Notes under the pieces: generated by a model
Seen by the model: only the letters and a program-made list of their open reading frames with translations
What the model was told of the DNA's origin: nothing
Databases searched by the model: none
Translations under genes and position numbers: made by a program
NCBI GenBank assembly: GCA_014338405.1
Contig: JTDE01000118.1
Coordinates: forward strand, 210,968-274,967
Direction of reading: 5' to 3'
DNA length: 64,000 nucleotides
Source of the DNA: Paragonimus skrjabini miyazakii
Lineage: Eukaryota > Platyhelminthes > Trematoda > Plagiorchiida > Troglotrematidae
Shown: positions 1-12,900 of the stretch, piece after piece
Position numbering within the stretch: the first letter of the stretch is position 1
How the letters are laid out: each line of letters begins with the position of its first letter

Positions 1-1153
1 GTTTAAACGGTTTCTCTACCACATTGAGGTAAAGTAAGTTACTATGACTTCTGACTCAGTCAACACAGATTTTCCTACAACAATTCACTTCAAGCATTTC
101 CAGATGCTTCAGAACATATCTGTTGCATGTTCAGTTTGAATAACGTAATCTAGTGACCTTTGTTCTGAGATTGTAGTGTTATCTTTCCCAACGCACCGCA
201 AAAGTGAAGCACTGAGATCGAGACAAAGAAATTGAACTCAACAGTCATGCCCCAATAAATGTTAATTTGTCCCTTGTCACTTTTCTGCCAACGATAACTT
301 CTATCATACTTTTAACATGCGAAACCACTCAAATAATGTTACAGCACATATCTATGGGGAAAGCTGCTTAGTTAGATCCTTATTGAGGGTCCAAGGCAAA
401 AATACGAGTAGTTGACACTGCCTCTCGTTATCACTGTCCGTTCCACCTATACACCCAGCCTCTTGTTTGTTAGCATGAGCTTTCGCTTCGTCAGTGTTTA
501 CAACGGTATGCCTGCCACAATCCAAGTGAACTCGTAGACGGTATAGGTAGTTCCAGTATCAGATTAAGTGAAAACCGTAGCCATTTAAATGATGCTATCA
601 ATTAGGAAGTATTCTAGTTGTTGGCAACGTTTGGCTAATCTACTGTCGAGAGGAGACATGTGTGCGTCCGAAAAACGCCGGTTAACACTAAAAACAAGTG
701 TTGCATTGCTTGTCTCACTATCAGAATGTTTTTCAACGCTACGAGGATACAACCTTGAATGAGAGAAGGACTAGTTTGGAATACAATGTTTCTTTATTAA
801 AAGATTAGTTGACAGCTAAGTAAACTGACAGCCCCCAGCCATATGGTTCAATAAGTTAGCTGATCAAAATGTGGAAGTAATTCAAACATATTCCTACTTT
901 AACGATGTGTGCTGTTAGACTAAATTATCTATCATGTTAAGCAACGTCTAGAAGGCAGGTGCGGTTGAACAGTTATTTCATGTGGAATAATTGATAGACT
1001 TCATGGTCACACTGTAATTCAAACGAATGCAGCGTATGAAGTCAACCTGATACAGATTTCCTGGACTTCCGTGTTATCATGTATCTTCCTGGTTGTTCAA
1101 CCCATTAACAGACCCTATTCAAACGTCAAGTGGCGATGATATGCACTACTGAC
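1..1153. other. Unassigned non-coding stretch
   Basis: I see no gene, RNA or recognisable element here. All frames are broken by frequent stops and the base composition matches the AT-rich background of the window. It is best read as intergenic or intronic DNA. Confidence 0.5.
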
Positions 1154-1262
1154 GAGCTCTAATGAGAGCAAACCTCGAGTCTAGTGCTTCTTTTGGAAAG
1201 GGGTCGACTGGAAAGTTTACGGGAATGCAACAGCTGTGATCAATTGTGGGTGATGTTCAACT
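1154..1262 (+). repeat. Dispersed ~110-bp repeat, copy 1
   Basis: This stretch shares its whole length with the reverse complement of 53211-53326 and its second half with 9821-9908 and 53507-53592. Shared landmarks are a GAGCTC followed by AATGAGAGC, a CTCGAGTCTAG block, a GTCGACTGGAAA block, and a conserved core close to CAGCTGYGATCAATTGTGG followed by GTGATGTTCAA. Copies differ by scattered substitutions, as expected of an old interspersed repeat. I cannot name the family. The frame is open through this copy, but the other copies do not keep a common long frame, so I treat it as non-coding. Confidence 0.75.
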
Positions 1263-4200
1263 TGAAATTAACCAAATCCCCGACTACTTATCAGTTGCCG
1301 TCGTTATCTCGTACTCAGCATCCACATCCGTCTCCTAAAAGATGTCCTCGGAGGTTTTCGGTTAATGACAAATCACATATCTTTGTAACCCAAAAAGGTT
1401 TTGGTGGTGGCCACTGTCAACACTATACACCGACCAGTGGACTTAATTAATGGGTTACAGAAAGGTTTGAGACGTTTCAGTTGACTATCAGAAAACATCA
1501 TCTAACGAAACCCTTTAAGTGTTGAGTAAATGAACGTTATTCTGCCTGACATGTGTTAGTGTAGGTGAATCTATGCATTATTAACGTGAAGTCTGTTCTG
1601 CTAGAGCCTTGAAATTGCACGAAGTGCCCGGCTGCTATCAAACCTGAGATATCGATCAAGTAGACCTTGTGAGTGTGTTTACGTATGGACATGAATTCGC
1701 ATATTACGTAAATGAGCCTGTACTTGTTACGTTTTATAAATAATGCATCTATCTATCTCGAATATCATTCACATGTCATTAAGAACAAATATGGTCAGTA
1801 TGTGAGTGAACACGGCACCATATCCGGAAGTCTCCAGCGCAGCTGTAGTGATCAAAGGGTCCAACAGATAGCCCGTTATATGAAAAGGATAGTAGCATCT
1901 AATCTAAACAGATATAAGGGCTGTCAAATATAAACTACAATTAAAGTAGTTTGACGGTTACTAAATGTTACGTAGAACAGATTTTCTTATCAAACTAAAT
2001 TGTACTGAACAGCTGACAGTTAACTTGGGTAGGTAATCAGTGATCAATACTGCGGTTACGTGACTGGAGAAATAGTGGACGTGTCTTTTTAAATTGCCGC
2101 CAATTGATGAAATATAAATGTGCGATTTGATGCAAAACAATTCATGCTTCAGATCTAGAAACAATATATGGATTAACATTCTAGCCTGCAAAAATACACA
2201 TTTTTGTTTGATGTGCATACTGTTGAAAGCTAATCTGATAATGAACTACAGTGAAATTCAGTACAGCCGAGTAGTAATTTTTTCTTTTGCAAGGGTATGA
2301 CATGGAAACTGAACTGCATATAATAAAAAACCTTCCTCAGAAGTTTTACTGCAATCAGACAATGGTTTCTTTTAGAAAACTGGAAATAATCTTAGTGAAT
2401 TCAACAAAATTCTTACAGTCTACAGTTATAGATTTACGGTAGATAAACCGTAGATTTTCGCAGAAATTTCAACTCGGCTCTAACACCCATAAACATTTAG
2501 AGTATTTCAGCATGATATTACTGTTATTTGTTGTTTGGCTGACTTTGTGCATGACCTCTTTTCGGAGAACTAATCATATGAGACAGGTTGTGTTAATCGC
2601 TGCAATAGGAGTGAATAAAAACCTCCATGTTTTCCAAATCGGGCTGATCTGCGCTACTTGGTGCGTCTAAAGAAGCAAATGCAAAATGAAGTACTATTCA
2701 CATGGGCCTAGTCACGTTAGATCACTGAAACTGTGACTCAGTAATCACAACGCCGATTCATTAATCATGTCAGTCAATTCGCAAAGCAACTGACGTCTAT
2801 GTACCTGCTACCCGTGGGTCCCAACTTGGGTCTGAAAACCCGTGGACAACCCAGGATGAACACAGGGTGTTGTTTCGGTTATGTCACACCAATGTGCATA
2901 GTCCCTCTTGTAAAGAGATGACTTAAGCATACTTCTGTTTAGACGTTACTCACGGAGTTCGTTAGTCCGCGCTAAAATTGTTGACGTCATTGGTACAAAA
3001 TATATTAGAAGGGAGAATTATGGATATAATGTTTTCATGAAGTATGGTTGATTTCCGTTTAAACCACTTGCGTTTATTTAAGGAGATGAAATGCTTTTTC
3101 GTGATAATATTGGATTTTTGCAAAATTCACATTTGTTCATTTGTTGTCAAATCATGCCTCAAAAGTACCGCTGACCCAATTAATCTCCCACTCTTTGCAA
3201 TTGATCCTAGTACGGTTCTCTTCAGGTTTTCCTACTCCTCTCTTGGGACAACCTTCAAATTAAACGTGACGATGCATATTCCGCCATCTTTGTATACTTT
3301 CTATGCATTTATTCTACAAAACCTAGTAGTGTAACTTGAATGGGAACTAACGGTTAGACAATATACTGTTAATGAGCTGTCGATCTGGGGCTACAGGGAG
3401 TGAAAGGGCGTCTATGTAGACGGCATCTTGCTCAAACGTACTATGGTTTTATATGCGACGTGGCAATACATGATAACCAAATACTAACCACTATACTGCT
3501 GTTCAGAAGTAGACCCACTTTATCGCCCATCTAGTGCATCTATGACTGCCAGCAGACTTTGGGCCAGCATTGATTGTTGGCTTTCGAGGTTCTATTCGGA
3601 ATACATTAGTAGTTATCGGCGGGCATGCCAACGTTACCTGCATGTATTACAGGTGTCCATGCACATTTTTACGTGTCATAAATTACCATCTTACTCTACT
3701 TGGGAAACAAAACTCCGGTCATCACAACCGTGAATGAGTTTACTGATGACTCAGAAAAACGAATTGTTCCATCTGGGAGCAGTCTAACTGGGGGAAGTGT
3801 TAAACCGTTCTTCTAACTGTTCTTGTTGAAACACTCAGAACAAACGTGCATTTACAACCTAATGGCTGGGAAGAATAGATGCAAATCGACAGATTCTATG
3901 TTCCTTTTGTTCACATAAAGCTGACGGTCATCTTATGACATTGCTAGTCCCAAGTGGATAGGTGTTTTTATAACAACTGAAACAATATATATTCGGTTTT
4001 CCCATGCAGCTTAACGGTATCTCGTAGGCTCAGACTCAGTTATATGAAAAACGGGGGCTGGTTTATCTCAAGTCATAAATATTGCAAAGCATTCTGGTGT
4101 TAACCATCTTCCACGGCACAATAACTGTGTCATTGCGCGTACAGTCTAGCACGACACCTAGTTTAAAAATGGGTCGTGTTTTTCAAAAGCTAAAACATTT

Positions 4201-7200
4201 CAGATTTCGCACGTTTCACAGCACAGTAGGCAAATTACATTGTGACTGGCATTCTCCGCTTATAATGTCGTCCTCCATGGTTCCGATCGTGAGTCAGTGA
4301 ATCATTCTGTCATTTAATTTACCCTTTCAACCAGCATTTAAAGTAACGGGAACTTTTATACGGACGGACCTGTGTTTACGACAACGGGCAGAGAAACATA
4401 TCCTTAGCTGGTAACTCAACACGAAGAAGCAGCGAACATCAGAAGCTCAGGAAGTGAGCATTACCCTAACGTCTGTTTTGGTTCTTATCGCCTTTGCCGT
4501 TGATAGTTAACACAGGTCCCTTAGTTGACCCACCATCATTGTTCATTAGATTGTTGTGTAATTAAAATCGGAGGCTATTCGTATCCATACAGATCTTGCT
4601 AATCAAACAATATCTACGACTTTTCAGTGGGAAAAGGAGATTGATGCAATCAGTGGCATCGTTGTGGGATCAACTTGCGTCCTATGTGATTGTTGTTATT
4701 GTTTCCGTGCAGTTATGCCTACCTGTCTGTATCAAATCAAAGTATTGCTTCACAGTGCTTGCTTTGTCATCGTCATACAACTGGCTTTCTCATGACTGTT
4801 AGAGACCCGTGTTTTCATTCATCCATAGAATTGGAAGTATGGGTTTGTCGAAAATGTGTATTATCTGTGGATTTTCCCGACAGATAGCTTAAGTATTGAT
4901 GAATAGATGACGAATAAAACATATAATTAAATATGTTGCTAAATCTTGGTTTGTCTTTGCCGACCTACGGCAAACCTCGCATCGTGTGAAACTTCCGATT
5001 CTCATAAAGACCATGGCACTTAACATGAGTTAGCTTACGGCACCCTTCTACAGTTGTAAAACCTGGGCAATCCTGCGTAACCAATGAGCTCAGACCATCT
5101 ATTTTGAGAAATCATTTTCCACTGTGCATTTCTCTTGTGTGATGAAGGCCTTGTGTGAGCTCTGACGATGTGTGGAGACATGTGGTAGACAGGGAAGCTT
5201 CCGTTCATGTGATTTAATCTGATCGCATCGGTCAAAATGTTTCGGGCTTGTGTCACAAATGTACATCTAGAATCGACTATGTTGTATCCTACTTTCGTTC
5301 TCTGAATCATGGCTGAACCTGATAGCACGAAAGATAGTCCATGATGCAGGTTGAAAGTACAAAGTAGTTGGTATAAATTTCAGCCTTAACTATCTGTACC
5401 CGGATGTTTAGAAGAGAATAAAAAATTAATCGGTATCGTCTACTAAAAACAAAGAAAACCTTGATTTGACGCTTAATCAATGGAGGGACCGTTATTTTGA
5501 ATAATGTCGCAGACCACGTCAACTTTCACTATATGCTCTGCCTTATAGACAAGGAAAACAAAGACTAGCAAGCCGGGAAAAATTTAGCAGTCACGTAAAC
5601 CTTGAAGCCGGAAAACTATTTATATTTCTTTAATACTTGTACATCATTCTTGTAATGTTTCGCTTTCCGATCCTTTTTAACAAATGCATTTCAGGCTCCC
5701 TGGACTGATTTGTCAACGGAAATATCAACGTGTGCAATAACAAACTCAATATATCAAAAATTCACATTTGCGGCTTTACCATATAAACAGCAATGTATTC
5801 AGTTCAGCAGAACTATGTAGACACACGGCATACAAACCAAATAAACTAGTAATTAATGGCAGGAAACAAAATTATATTTTCCATTATGTAGGAGCGGTTT
5901 TGTGTCTGATATGGTTTCGATATCCAGCAATTCATTCAAGTCATCTCCCTAGTGTTCATTTCTATTTTCTAACAGTTTTCACCCACAGTCCATTAATTTC
6001 GATGTTACACCTTATTGTACCCTGTTCGTGTTAATCACTTCTGTTCGTCAGAGTTACCCAATGAGCAATTTCTTGAACTGTTACATCTATCTTTCTCAAT
6101 GTAACCACTAACATCCTACTCACCATTGACAACTAATCCCGATTAGTACTTATGTAACAAAAATAACGATTGTCAGGAGGGCTGTGTCAGTAGCGTTGCG
6201 GAACTTATTAACGGTACCGTTGAAGACAATTCGCTTCCAAGGAAACATATGGACAAGAGTCTACCTTGTAAGTTTAAAACTATCATCCTTGTACGCAAGT
6301 GTTACAAGCCTAACCATTTAAGAAGCAGGCGGCTATGCGCACATGATGTTGTATCCTGGGATTCGATCGACCAGAGAACGAAGAACATGTCTTTTGGTAA
6401 CACATGAAATGCGTGAACACAAACTTTGATGTTTACATACATCGGATTCAAAATAGACTCTAATTAACCCTGTTTAGAGTTATGTGTGTTTTTGTCGGAT
6501 ACGATCAAATTGTTTGCGAGTTCTTCTGGTTAAAGAAGTATATATAAATGCAGTGATACGAGGAGTTCGCCAACTGCGAAACAAGTGTGACAAACGTATT
6601 CCGCAAACTAGCAATGCAAACGTTTGAAAGTATGCCACCAGTGTTTTTTGGAACAAGCCTTTTAACTGCCTAACAATCTGGCGGGTTTTACCATCATCCT
6701 ATACTTTTTGAAAAACAGTTTGTTCCAGAGAACCCAGAATGGATTTAGAAGTGTCCGATGAGGTGGGTTACCTGCAAAGATGTAATCATCTTCTATTGAT
6801 GTAAAATATACAAAAATAAAGTATATATATAATATTATAATGATAATATAATAAAATATATAAATTTGATTGTCATCCGTTTAGAAAATTGTCTACTCTC
6901 TATATATGGCCCTTCCAAGAGTTCAAATCACTCTCATTGTTTGCAGACAAGAATCTGACAACAGATAATTAGTCGAGGGCTACCACCGACTTCCTTCAAC
7001 TGGTCCGCTGTCGTTTTCTCAGAGTTCACGCGAATTCCACCTTAACAGGACAGATGGAATTCGGATTGAAGTGTGTGCTATAGCTTATGCACACACTTTC
7101 CCACAGCGAAATTCAGACAATGTGAGTGTCTAACTCCTTCAAGCAAATCGAAATGCCTAAACGGTTGAGGAAAATGAGCAATTTTACTTTTGAACATTTC

Positions 7201-7257
7201 GCTCAGGGACGGCTTTTCAACAAACTTTGCACGATACTTGTTAGTATGTAATACACT
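1263..7257. other. Unassigned non-coding stretch
   Basis: Only short frames (under about 100 residues) without recognisable domains are present. The one compositional feature is the AT-only tract near 6.8 kb, listed separately. No retroelement peptide was recognised in any frame I read. Confidence 0.45.
6802..6869. repeat. AT-rich low-complexity tract
   Basis: Almost pure A and T with TATATATA and AATATAATA runs and only a few G or C bases. It is a simple low-complexity tract. No promoter role can be claimed without an adjacent gene. Confidence 0.8.
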
Positions 7258-7299
7258 GATTTTGACGTCCGGTCATCGCTGAGAAGAACAGCATAAAAT

Positions 7300-7800
7300 G
7301 TGTGTGTACGTTGCGTTTTACTGTATGGTTTGGAAACGCAGCCTTTTCGCAAGGAAGACATCAACAGACTTACTGTGTTTGACCATCGTTGTCCCCACCA
7401 GTTAGGCCACATTAAATGGACTGATCGCGTCAGCAGTGCGGCCGTTCAACGGCGCGTATTCCGGAACGCTCGGGATGCGCGGTCAATTGGTCAACTAGTC
7501 ACGCTGCACAGTCTGCGATGGTTGAGTCACGTACTCCGCATGTTATCTGATTGTCTGCTGTATCGGACATTTTATAGTGAGACCACCAACAGTTGGGTAG
7601 AACCGCGTGGTGGTCAAACAACAACGTGGTCACAAAATATCAAGACTCTAACTGCTCCACTGAGCGAATTGGGCAGATGTCGCTTGCCTAGATGGGGTTC
7701 TCCTGATCACTCCAACCGCTGGTTAGAGACGCTATCCGAGATGGCGGCGTATTGCGGTTAATGGCGTACCTGCATCCATACCATTTCTAGTTCTACCGCT
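7300..7800 (+). pseudogene. ORF2 C-terminal fragment of RTE-like retrotransposon
   Basis: This is the coding part of the element above. The true start lies upstream and is lost: 7300 is simply the first open codon after a stop at 7294-7296, and the ATG at 7298 is out of frame. The protein has the block order of the post-RT region (LLYG...ETxPxR, then VFDHRC, then LRWLxHVLRM, then GGQTTTW, then GRCRLPxWG, then NxWLETLxEMA). A single in-frame stop separates MAAYCG from WRTCIHT. No catalytic RT or endonuclease residues remain. Confidence 0.85.
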
Positions 7801-7920
7801 TAGTATTCTTTCAAGAGTTTTAACCTTCTATGTAACGTTTTTTCTAGGATAATCTACGTCACATGTGAGGTGCGCCGTGGTCCGAGCCGCAATACTTTTT
7901 GGTCAGGGTCATGGCTGCTG

Positions 7921-7940
7921 TGATGACGACGATGATGATA
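7921..7940 (+). repeat. GATGAT-type microsatellite, 3' tail of RTE-like element
   Basis: A short run of TGA/GAC/GAT trinucleotide units directly after the 3' UTR of the retrotransposon. RTE elements commonly end in such short tandem repeats rather than poly(A), so it marks the 3' boundary of the insertion. Confidence 0.75.
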
Positions 7941-7945
7941 TATCA

Positions 7946-9820
7946 GCTTACCATCAACCCCTAATTCACCCGTCCGCAACCAGTGGCTCGCCTAAATGTG
8001 CAACTAAACCCACATATAACACAGTGACTCATGTTTGCACACGACGAGGAAGACACTCACCGAAACGCTGTTTATCAGTGCAACAGTAAGCGGCTACGCC
8101 AAATACAGTAACCACAACTTTACATACTTCACAAAAAGAGACTTCAACCAATTCTCTCAAATGGGGCATAATGCACGCCTGTGTGGGCTTTTAATTTTGA
8201 CCAATCTGCGGAACAGTTGACTGCCAACCTGAAAGCCAAACGTCAACTACAGATGCCCTGTTGGATGTCCACTTTAGGATTTTATGACAATAATGCCAGC
8301 CGTCTGGAAGTATATGTACCAGGCTCAGATCGCTGAATCAAACCTGTCCGGGAACTATCACCCATTGTGTACTTCTGCCTCAATTTATAACTTTCTATGA
8401 AACACCAGCCGCTAACTGTTGCAAACCATCCACGTGACCTGCGTCCCGAAATTGAAATTGTTTGTTCCACCTCCAGACGTTTGCCCTATATTCATCACAC
8501 CTGTAACTAATCGCATTTTTTTAAGCTTGCAATCACATAAGCCATTATTTTCTGTGTAAACGACGATAGTTTGGCTCTCAGAGGCGGGCTGTTCAGAAAT
8601 GTATTTCGTGCTCCACAGGAGCGTTACGTGAGAAGATCTTAGTATCGCTGGACATCACAGTCACAGCAAAAGGTTGTAAATGGTTTCGAAAATCCAAAGA
8701 CAACAAACGCACTCTGCTCCACCCCCTGTAAGATACGGCAGTCAAAACAGTAATGTTAATCAACCTTCACAAGTTTATCGGTCCTGGCAGGGTTCAGCCT
8801 TTTCTTGTCGGTTTTACGATAGTTAACATTTACTAGAGATCAAGGCCTGACTGCGCAACCATCACAAACTCTCTCTGATTACCAGATCATGACTAAGAAC
8901 TTTGCAACTGTAATCGAACACAGATCCTATGATTTATCTTAAAAAACATCCAGATATTTTAAATAAAATTCAAAAGTGTATGGTGATATGTATTTACAAA
9001 TACGACAGTGGTGTCACAGATACCAGTTGTAGCGAATATTTACGACAGTGATAGCTTTTGGATGCAAGGTATACGCTGTTTGGCCGCTCAAACTGACTGG
9101 TACTTATGGCTGAATGATCATACTACTGGCCAAATACGGTTAACCACATGATCAGTCATTCAGTTTACGAGGATGAAATATCCTCTAAACTTCAAACTGA
9201 TTTCATGGATATGATTACAAACATATCATTTTCTTCTTGTTTATTGTGGGAACTGATTTTTAACCTGATTAGCCAGAACGATACATTCTCACTCTACGAG
9301 TTGGTACATTCAGTGTAATTTTTTACCTCACGTGTATCGTCTGGAAACTGACGGAACCTTTGTTTAGATTGCGTTTGATTTAGAAATGTATAGTTGTCAT
9401 AAAACATGCAAAGAGCCTGATAGAAAGCAACAATATTCTGTGTGTTTGGTCTGCAGTTACACATCGGGCCGCCTCGTATAAGAAGTATCATTCCTATTGC
9501 TATTGCATTCATTTGCCCAATGTATGCCGCAAATTTTCTATTTGTCTGAGCTGATTTAATGGCACCTTTTGTCTGTTAATGGCGTTTGGTAACCTATCCG
9601 TTTTGCTTGGTTTAATCCAACGTTAAAGTCCTTCCGAAGAAGGATTTTATTTTTTCTGGCTTTTGCATTTTGGTGCATTTTTTACCGCAGTGCTTCTACC
9701 TACCTTGTCTAAATACCGCAAGATGGAGGCAGGTAAGTTTTCCATTTACAGCTGTTTGTGAAATATAGACATTGTCGATATTGAACTCGTTTACACAGGT
9801 GAAAATATATTTTTGCCGGT
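7946..9820. other. Unassigned non-coding stretch
   Basis: No recognisable gene or element. Short frames on both strands carry no domain I know. Confidence 0.45.
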
Positions 9821-9908
9821 CTGGTGTTTCTTTTCGAAAGGGGATCGACCGAAAAGTCGTTTTGAATGTGACAGCTGCGATCAATTGTGGGTGATGTTCA
9901 ATCTACGT
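9821..9908 (+). repeat. Dispersed ~110-bp repeat, copy 2
   Basis: This shares with copies at 1154-1262, 53211-53326 (reverse) and 53507-53592 the block TTTCGAAAGG, then a GATCGACCG variant of the GTCGACTGG block, then CAGCTGCGATCAATTGTGG and GTGATGTTCAATCTA. The 5' third seen in copies 1 and 3 is absent or too diverged to align. The 62-residue minus-strand frame across this site is an incidental reading of the repeat. Confidence 0.72.
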
Positions 9909-12900
9909 GAGAATAAGAAGCGTCACGTATATAACTAGTGGCTCGCTTGCCATGTCAAAGAAGCACTGAATAAATGATCTGCACAGAAGGTTGAATAATT
10001 CAGCTTTCGTTCACCATTATAGATCGGCAATCTAAAATGTCCGATCACAAAGCGCAGAAATTGAGATTGATTCCTACAAAGTAATGCAATTTATAGCTAA
10101 TCAAGATGAATTTAAGCGAACCAAAATTTAAAATCAGGGCCAAAGCTAACCAGACCAGAGGGTCACATGTATTGTTTGTATATCTGCTAGTACGTATCTA
10201 CTTTGGTTAATGCAACCTTTGTATGCTTCTACGCTACAGTGATTACAAGTGAAGTGTGTAAACAGGATATGTACAAAGGATGCTGGCATCCCCGTGGACA
10301 CATGTACGATACCTATTTCTATTAAGAATGAAAGTGGATTAAATTCGCACCCATTCTGTAAATAACCGGTAGAATCCAAAACTTAGTTATGCATGTGGGA
10401 CAAATAACTAGCAAAATCATTCAATTGAGAGGTTGGAGTAGAGTGCACTTATAACCGTCTAGCTTTAAGTATACTGTGCCCTGTTAACTCCACATCACAT
10501 GTAGTACATTTTCAACGGACCTTTGTCATACTAGCATTGTCATAGTAAACCATGTTAGTCCACACGTCTGATAGTTGTTGAAAAGGTACGAACTGACTGA
10601 GTTAGCTCAAAATGAACGTCTTTCGATTTGTGTGCTTGGATTGTGCGCGCACATTGAGTATAACCTACAGTTAAATCTATGGAGAGACAGATCAAGATGG
10701 TGGCAAAAAACTGACCAGGGATTCATCTCTACATCCAGGCTAATGCTTTTTGTGAATTGCGTTGCTACAAATATAAAGTAAGATATGGCACCATCAAAAT
10801 ATATATCATCTACCGTCATTTATAGGCTGTTGCACACACTGCAAACTAATAGCAGCTTACCGAATCCACTTGTGTAAACTTCCGTTAGCTGCAAAATGCC
10901 ATGCTTACCAGGGGAATAACGCAGCCATTTACTGACTGAGAGTTAGCTTAAAAATTATTAGTCCCGACCTTCAAAACTATGAAAAGTAGGCATTCTGATA
11001 GTCAACAGTGATCACTGTTTTCTACATAAACGGATATCAGTGTCAACTGACAGTAAGCAGTTTATTCTGACTGACATATTATCCGTTCCTAATTTTGCCA
11101 AAAACGTGACATTTTCGTCGAGGTATCATAACCATTTCATCTTCCTGACAAACATGAAGAATTGTTCCAATCATGCTGGTGCTAAACTGTGTTTCTTGTC
11201 AGCAGTTGCCAAGGTCAACCAATCAGCTGTCAAGTAGCAAGTGGCAGTTTGCATAAAACGCGGGTTCATGTTGTCCGACTGATTCACCTTTATGAAAGAC
11301 TGACTAGAGATTGAATGGCGTGACCTAGTTATTCCCATGTTTGATTGTTAAGACAGCGTCGAACGGTAAGCTAGCGTTGGGTCAAACTGTTCACTGGCAA
11401 GTTTACTTCTCTTACCGGACCGCGTATTGTCCCTTAGTATAGTTTCAAACGTTCTAAATCAGTGGAATAACTAACGATTTGGCAATTGATCATTTTGTAG
11501 TTTGAAATCATACGGAGAAAGGGCAAAGCTAACCATTATTTTAAGGAACTGTGATGGTGACTGAAATCGATATTTTCCACTTAACTGATTCTACATTTTG
11601 CAACACATCGGCATTTACAGCAGTACAACAGTTGCTGTAACCGGTTTATCACCAAGAAACAAGCAAAAATTAACGTCGGACCTTAGTTATGTGATCAGCA
11701 TCGTAATGAACAGAGTGATAACTAAAAAGTAGAATGTGCGTTCATAATCACTTGTTTGCCAATCGACAAATAATGAAAAGATGCACTCATAAAAATGTAG
11801 TGCGCGTCTGTCGAAGATTGGTTAAATCTTCAAGGTTTCACCCTGGTGACTAAAGCCAGATATTTTTCAATTCATTTTGTAATGATCAATGATCTCGCCA
11901 GAGAGATGCGGCAAAGCTAGAAAACAGCATGACAGTATTGACTGAAAAACGAGAGGTCACGTGCATCTTCCACAAAAATCGACCATGCAATACGTGCATT
12001 AATTATCATCCTGGATACTTTGTCAGTGGTGTTGAAAGTTGACGAAGTAACGTTACTCAGGTTGATGAAGTCATCGACAGTAACAAGCAGCCTAGGGAAA
12101 ACAACAACCCTGCAAAAACGACTAACAGTTTGATCTGACAGACCATACCGATCAGTCAGATGAACTAACCATTACAAGGTGGCACACACGTTGTTTGCAG
12201 ACGATTATCAGTAAGGTTGACACTCAGCAAAGCTTCATTTCGAGGTTCTCGAAAACTTTAGTGACAGCAAGGTAGTAGATCGGATACCCTGTGAAATGTC
12301 ACTTGAAGTGTGGAAAGTGCAAAACGCGAGGATTACACGGACGGAAAGAGGGAAACGTTGGAAAGAGCACAAACTATGCAATTCGGTTGAAAGATGAATA
12401 ACAAGTTAGCCACTACTGATTGACACTCAAACGGAGATTACACTAAATAATAAGTAAAACCTACTTAAGCTGAAGGATGTTTTGCTTGTAGCTTTGAAAA
12501 TTCATGGATTGTTGGTTTTGTTTCATGGTGTAGGCAAAGCTGGAGTTTTTTCACGAGCTTCGCAAACGTTATTTGACAACCTTTATATAAACTGTGAGAA
12601 GAATGTTTTTTCAACAAGACTTGCTGGATAGAACAGCATCGTAAACTTAGGTAAGACCTTAGAACCTACTGAGCAAAATAAGAGCATGGAATACAGTCAA
12701 TGAATGAATGACAAACACGACTGTGCCGCTATTATAGATGCAAACCTGACAGATTTTAAATAGCGTATTCCAATAAGGTTGAACACTGGGAGGGGATCAA
12801 GCAATATTACTGGACTATTGCACACACAACGCTCAACCGTTGTCCTAAGCACGAACGGACTACGAACGCTTCAGTTCTCAACCAGATGTACTAGACGACC

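Larger units (their letters stand above)
7258..7945 (+). mobile_element. RTE/SR2-like non-LTR retrotransposon, 3' end (ORF2 C-terminus, 3' UTR, tail)
   Basis: A 5'-truncated copy of a non-LTR retrotransposon. The frame from 7300 to 7761 encodes about 153 residues of the region after the reverse-transcriptase domain, with landmarks VLLYGLETQPF, VFDHRCPHQLGHI, LHSLRWLSHVLRM, GRCRLPRWGSPDHSNRWLE and LSEMAAY. These are the typical C-terminal landmarks of trematode RTE-like elements (family knowledge). The frame stops at 7759-7761 but goes on after the stop as WRTCIHTISSS, which is usually part of the protein, so this TAA looks like a mutated Gln codon. The 3' UTR then ends in a GATGAT-type microsatellite at 7921-7940, the usual tail of RTE elements. 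Everything upstream of about 7258, including the endonuclease and RT domains, is missing, consistent with 5' truncation during target-primed insertion. The copy is inactive. Confidence 0.88.

Noticed and set aside
9605..9665. Terminator-like hairpin (TCCTTC/GAAGGA) followed by a T-rich run.
   Set aside because: Intrinsic terminators of this type are not used for most eukaryotic genes and no gene lies upstream.
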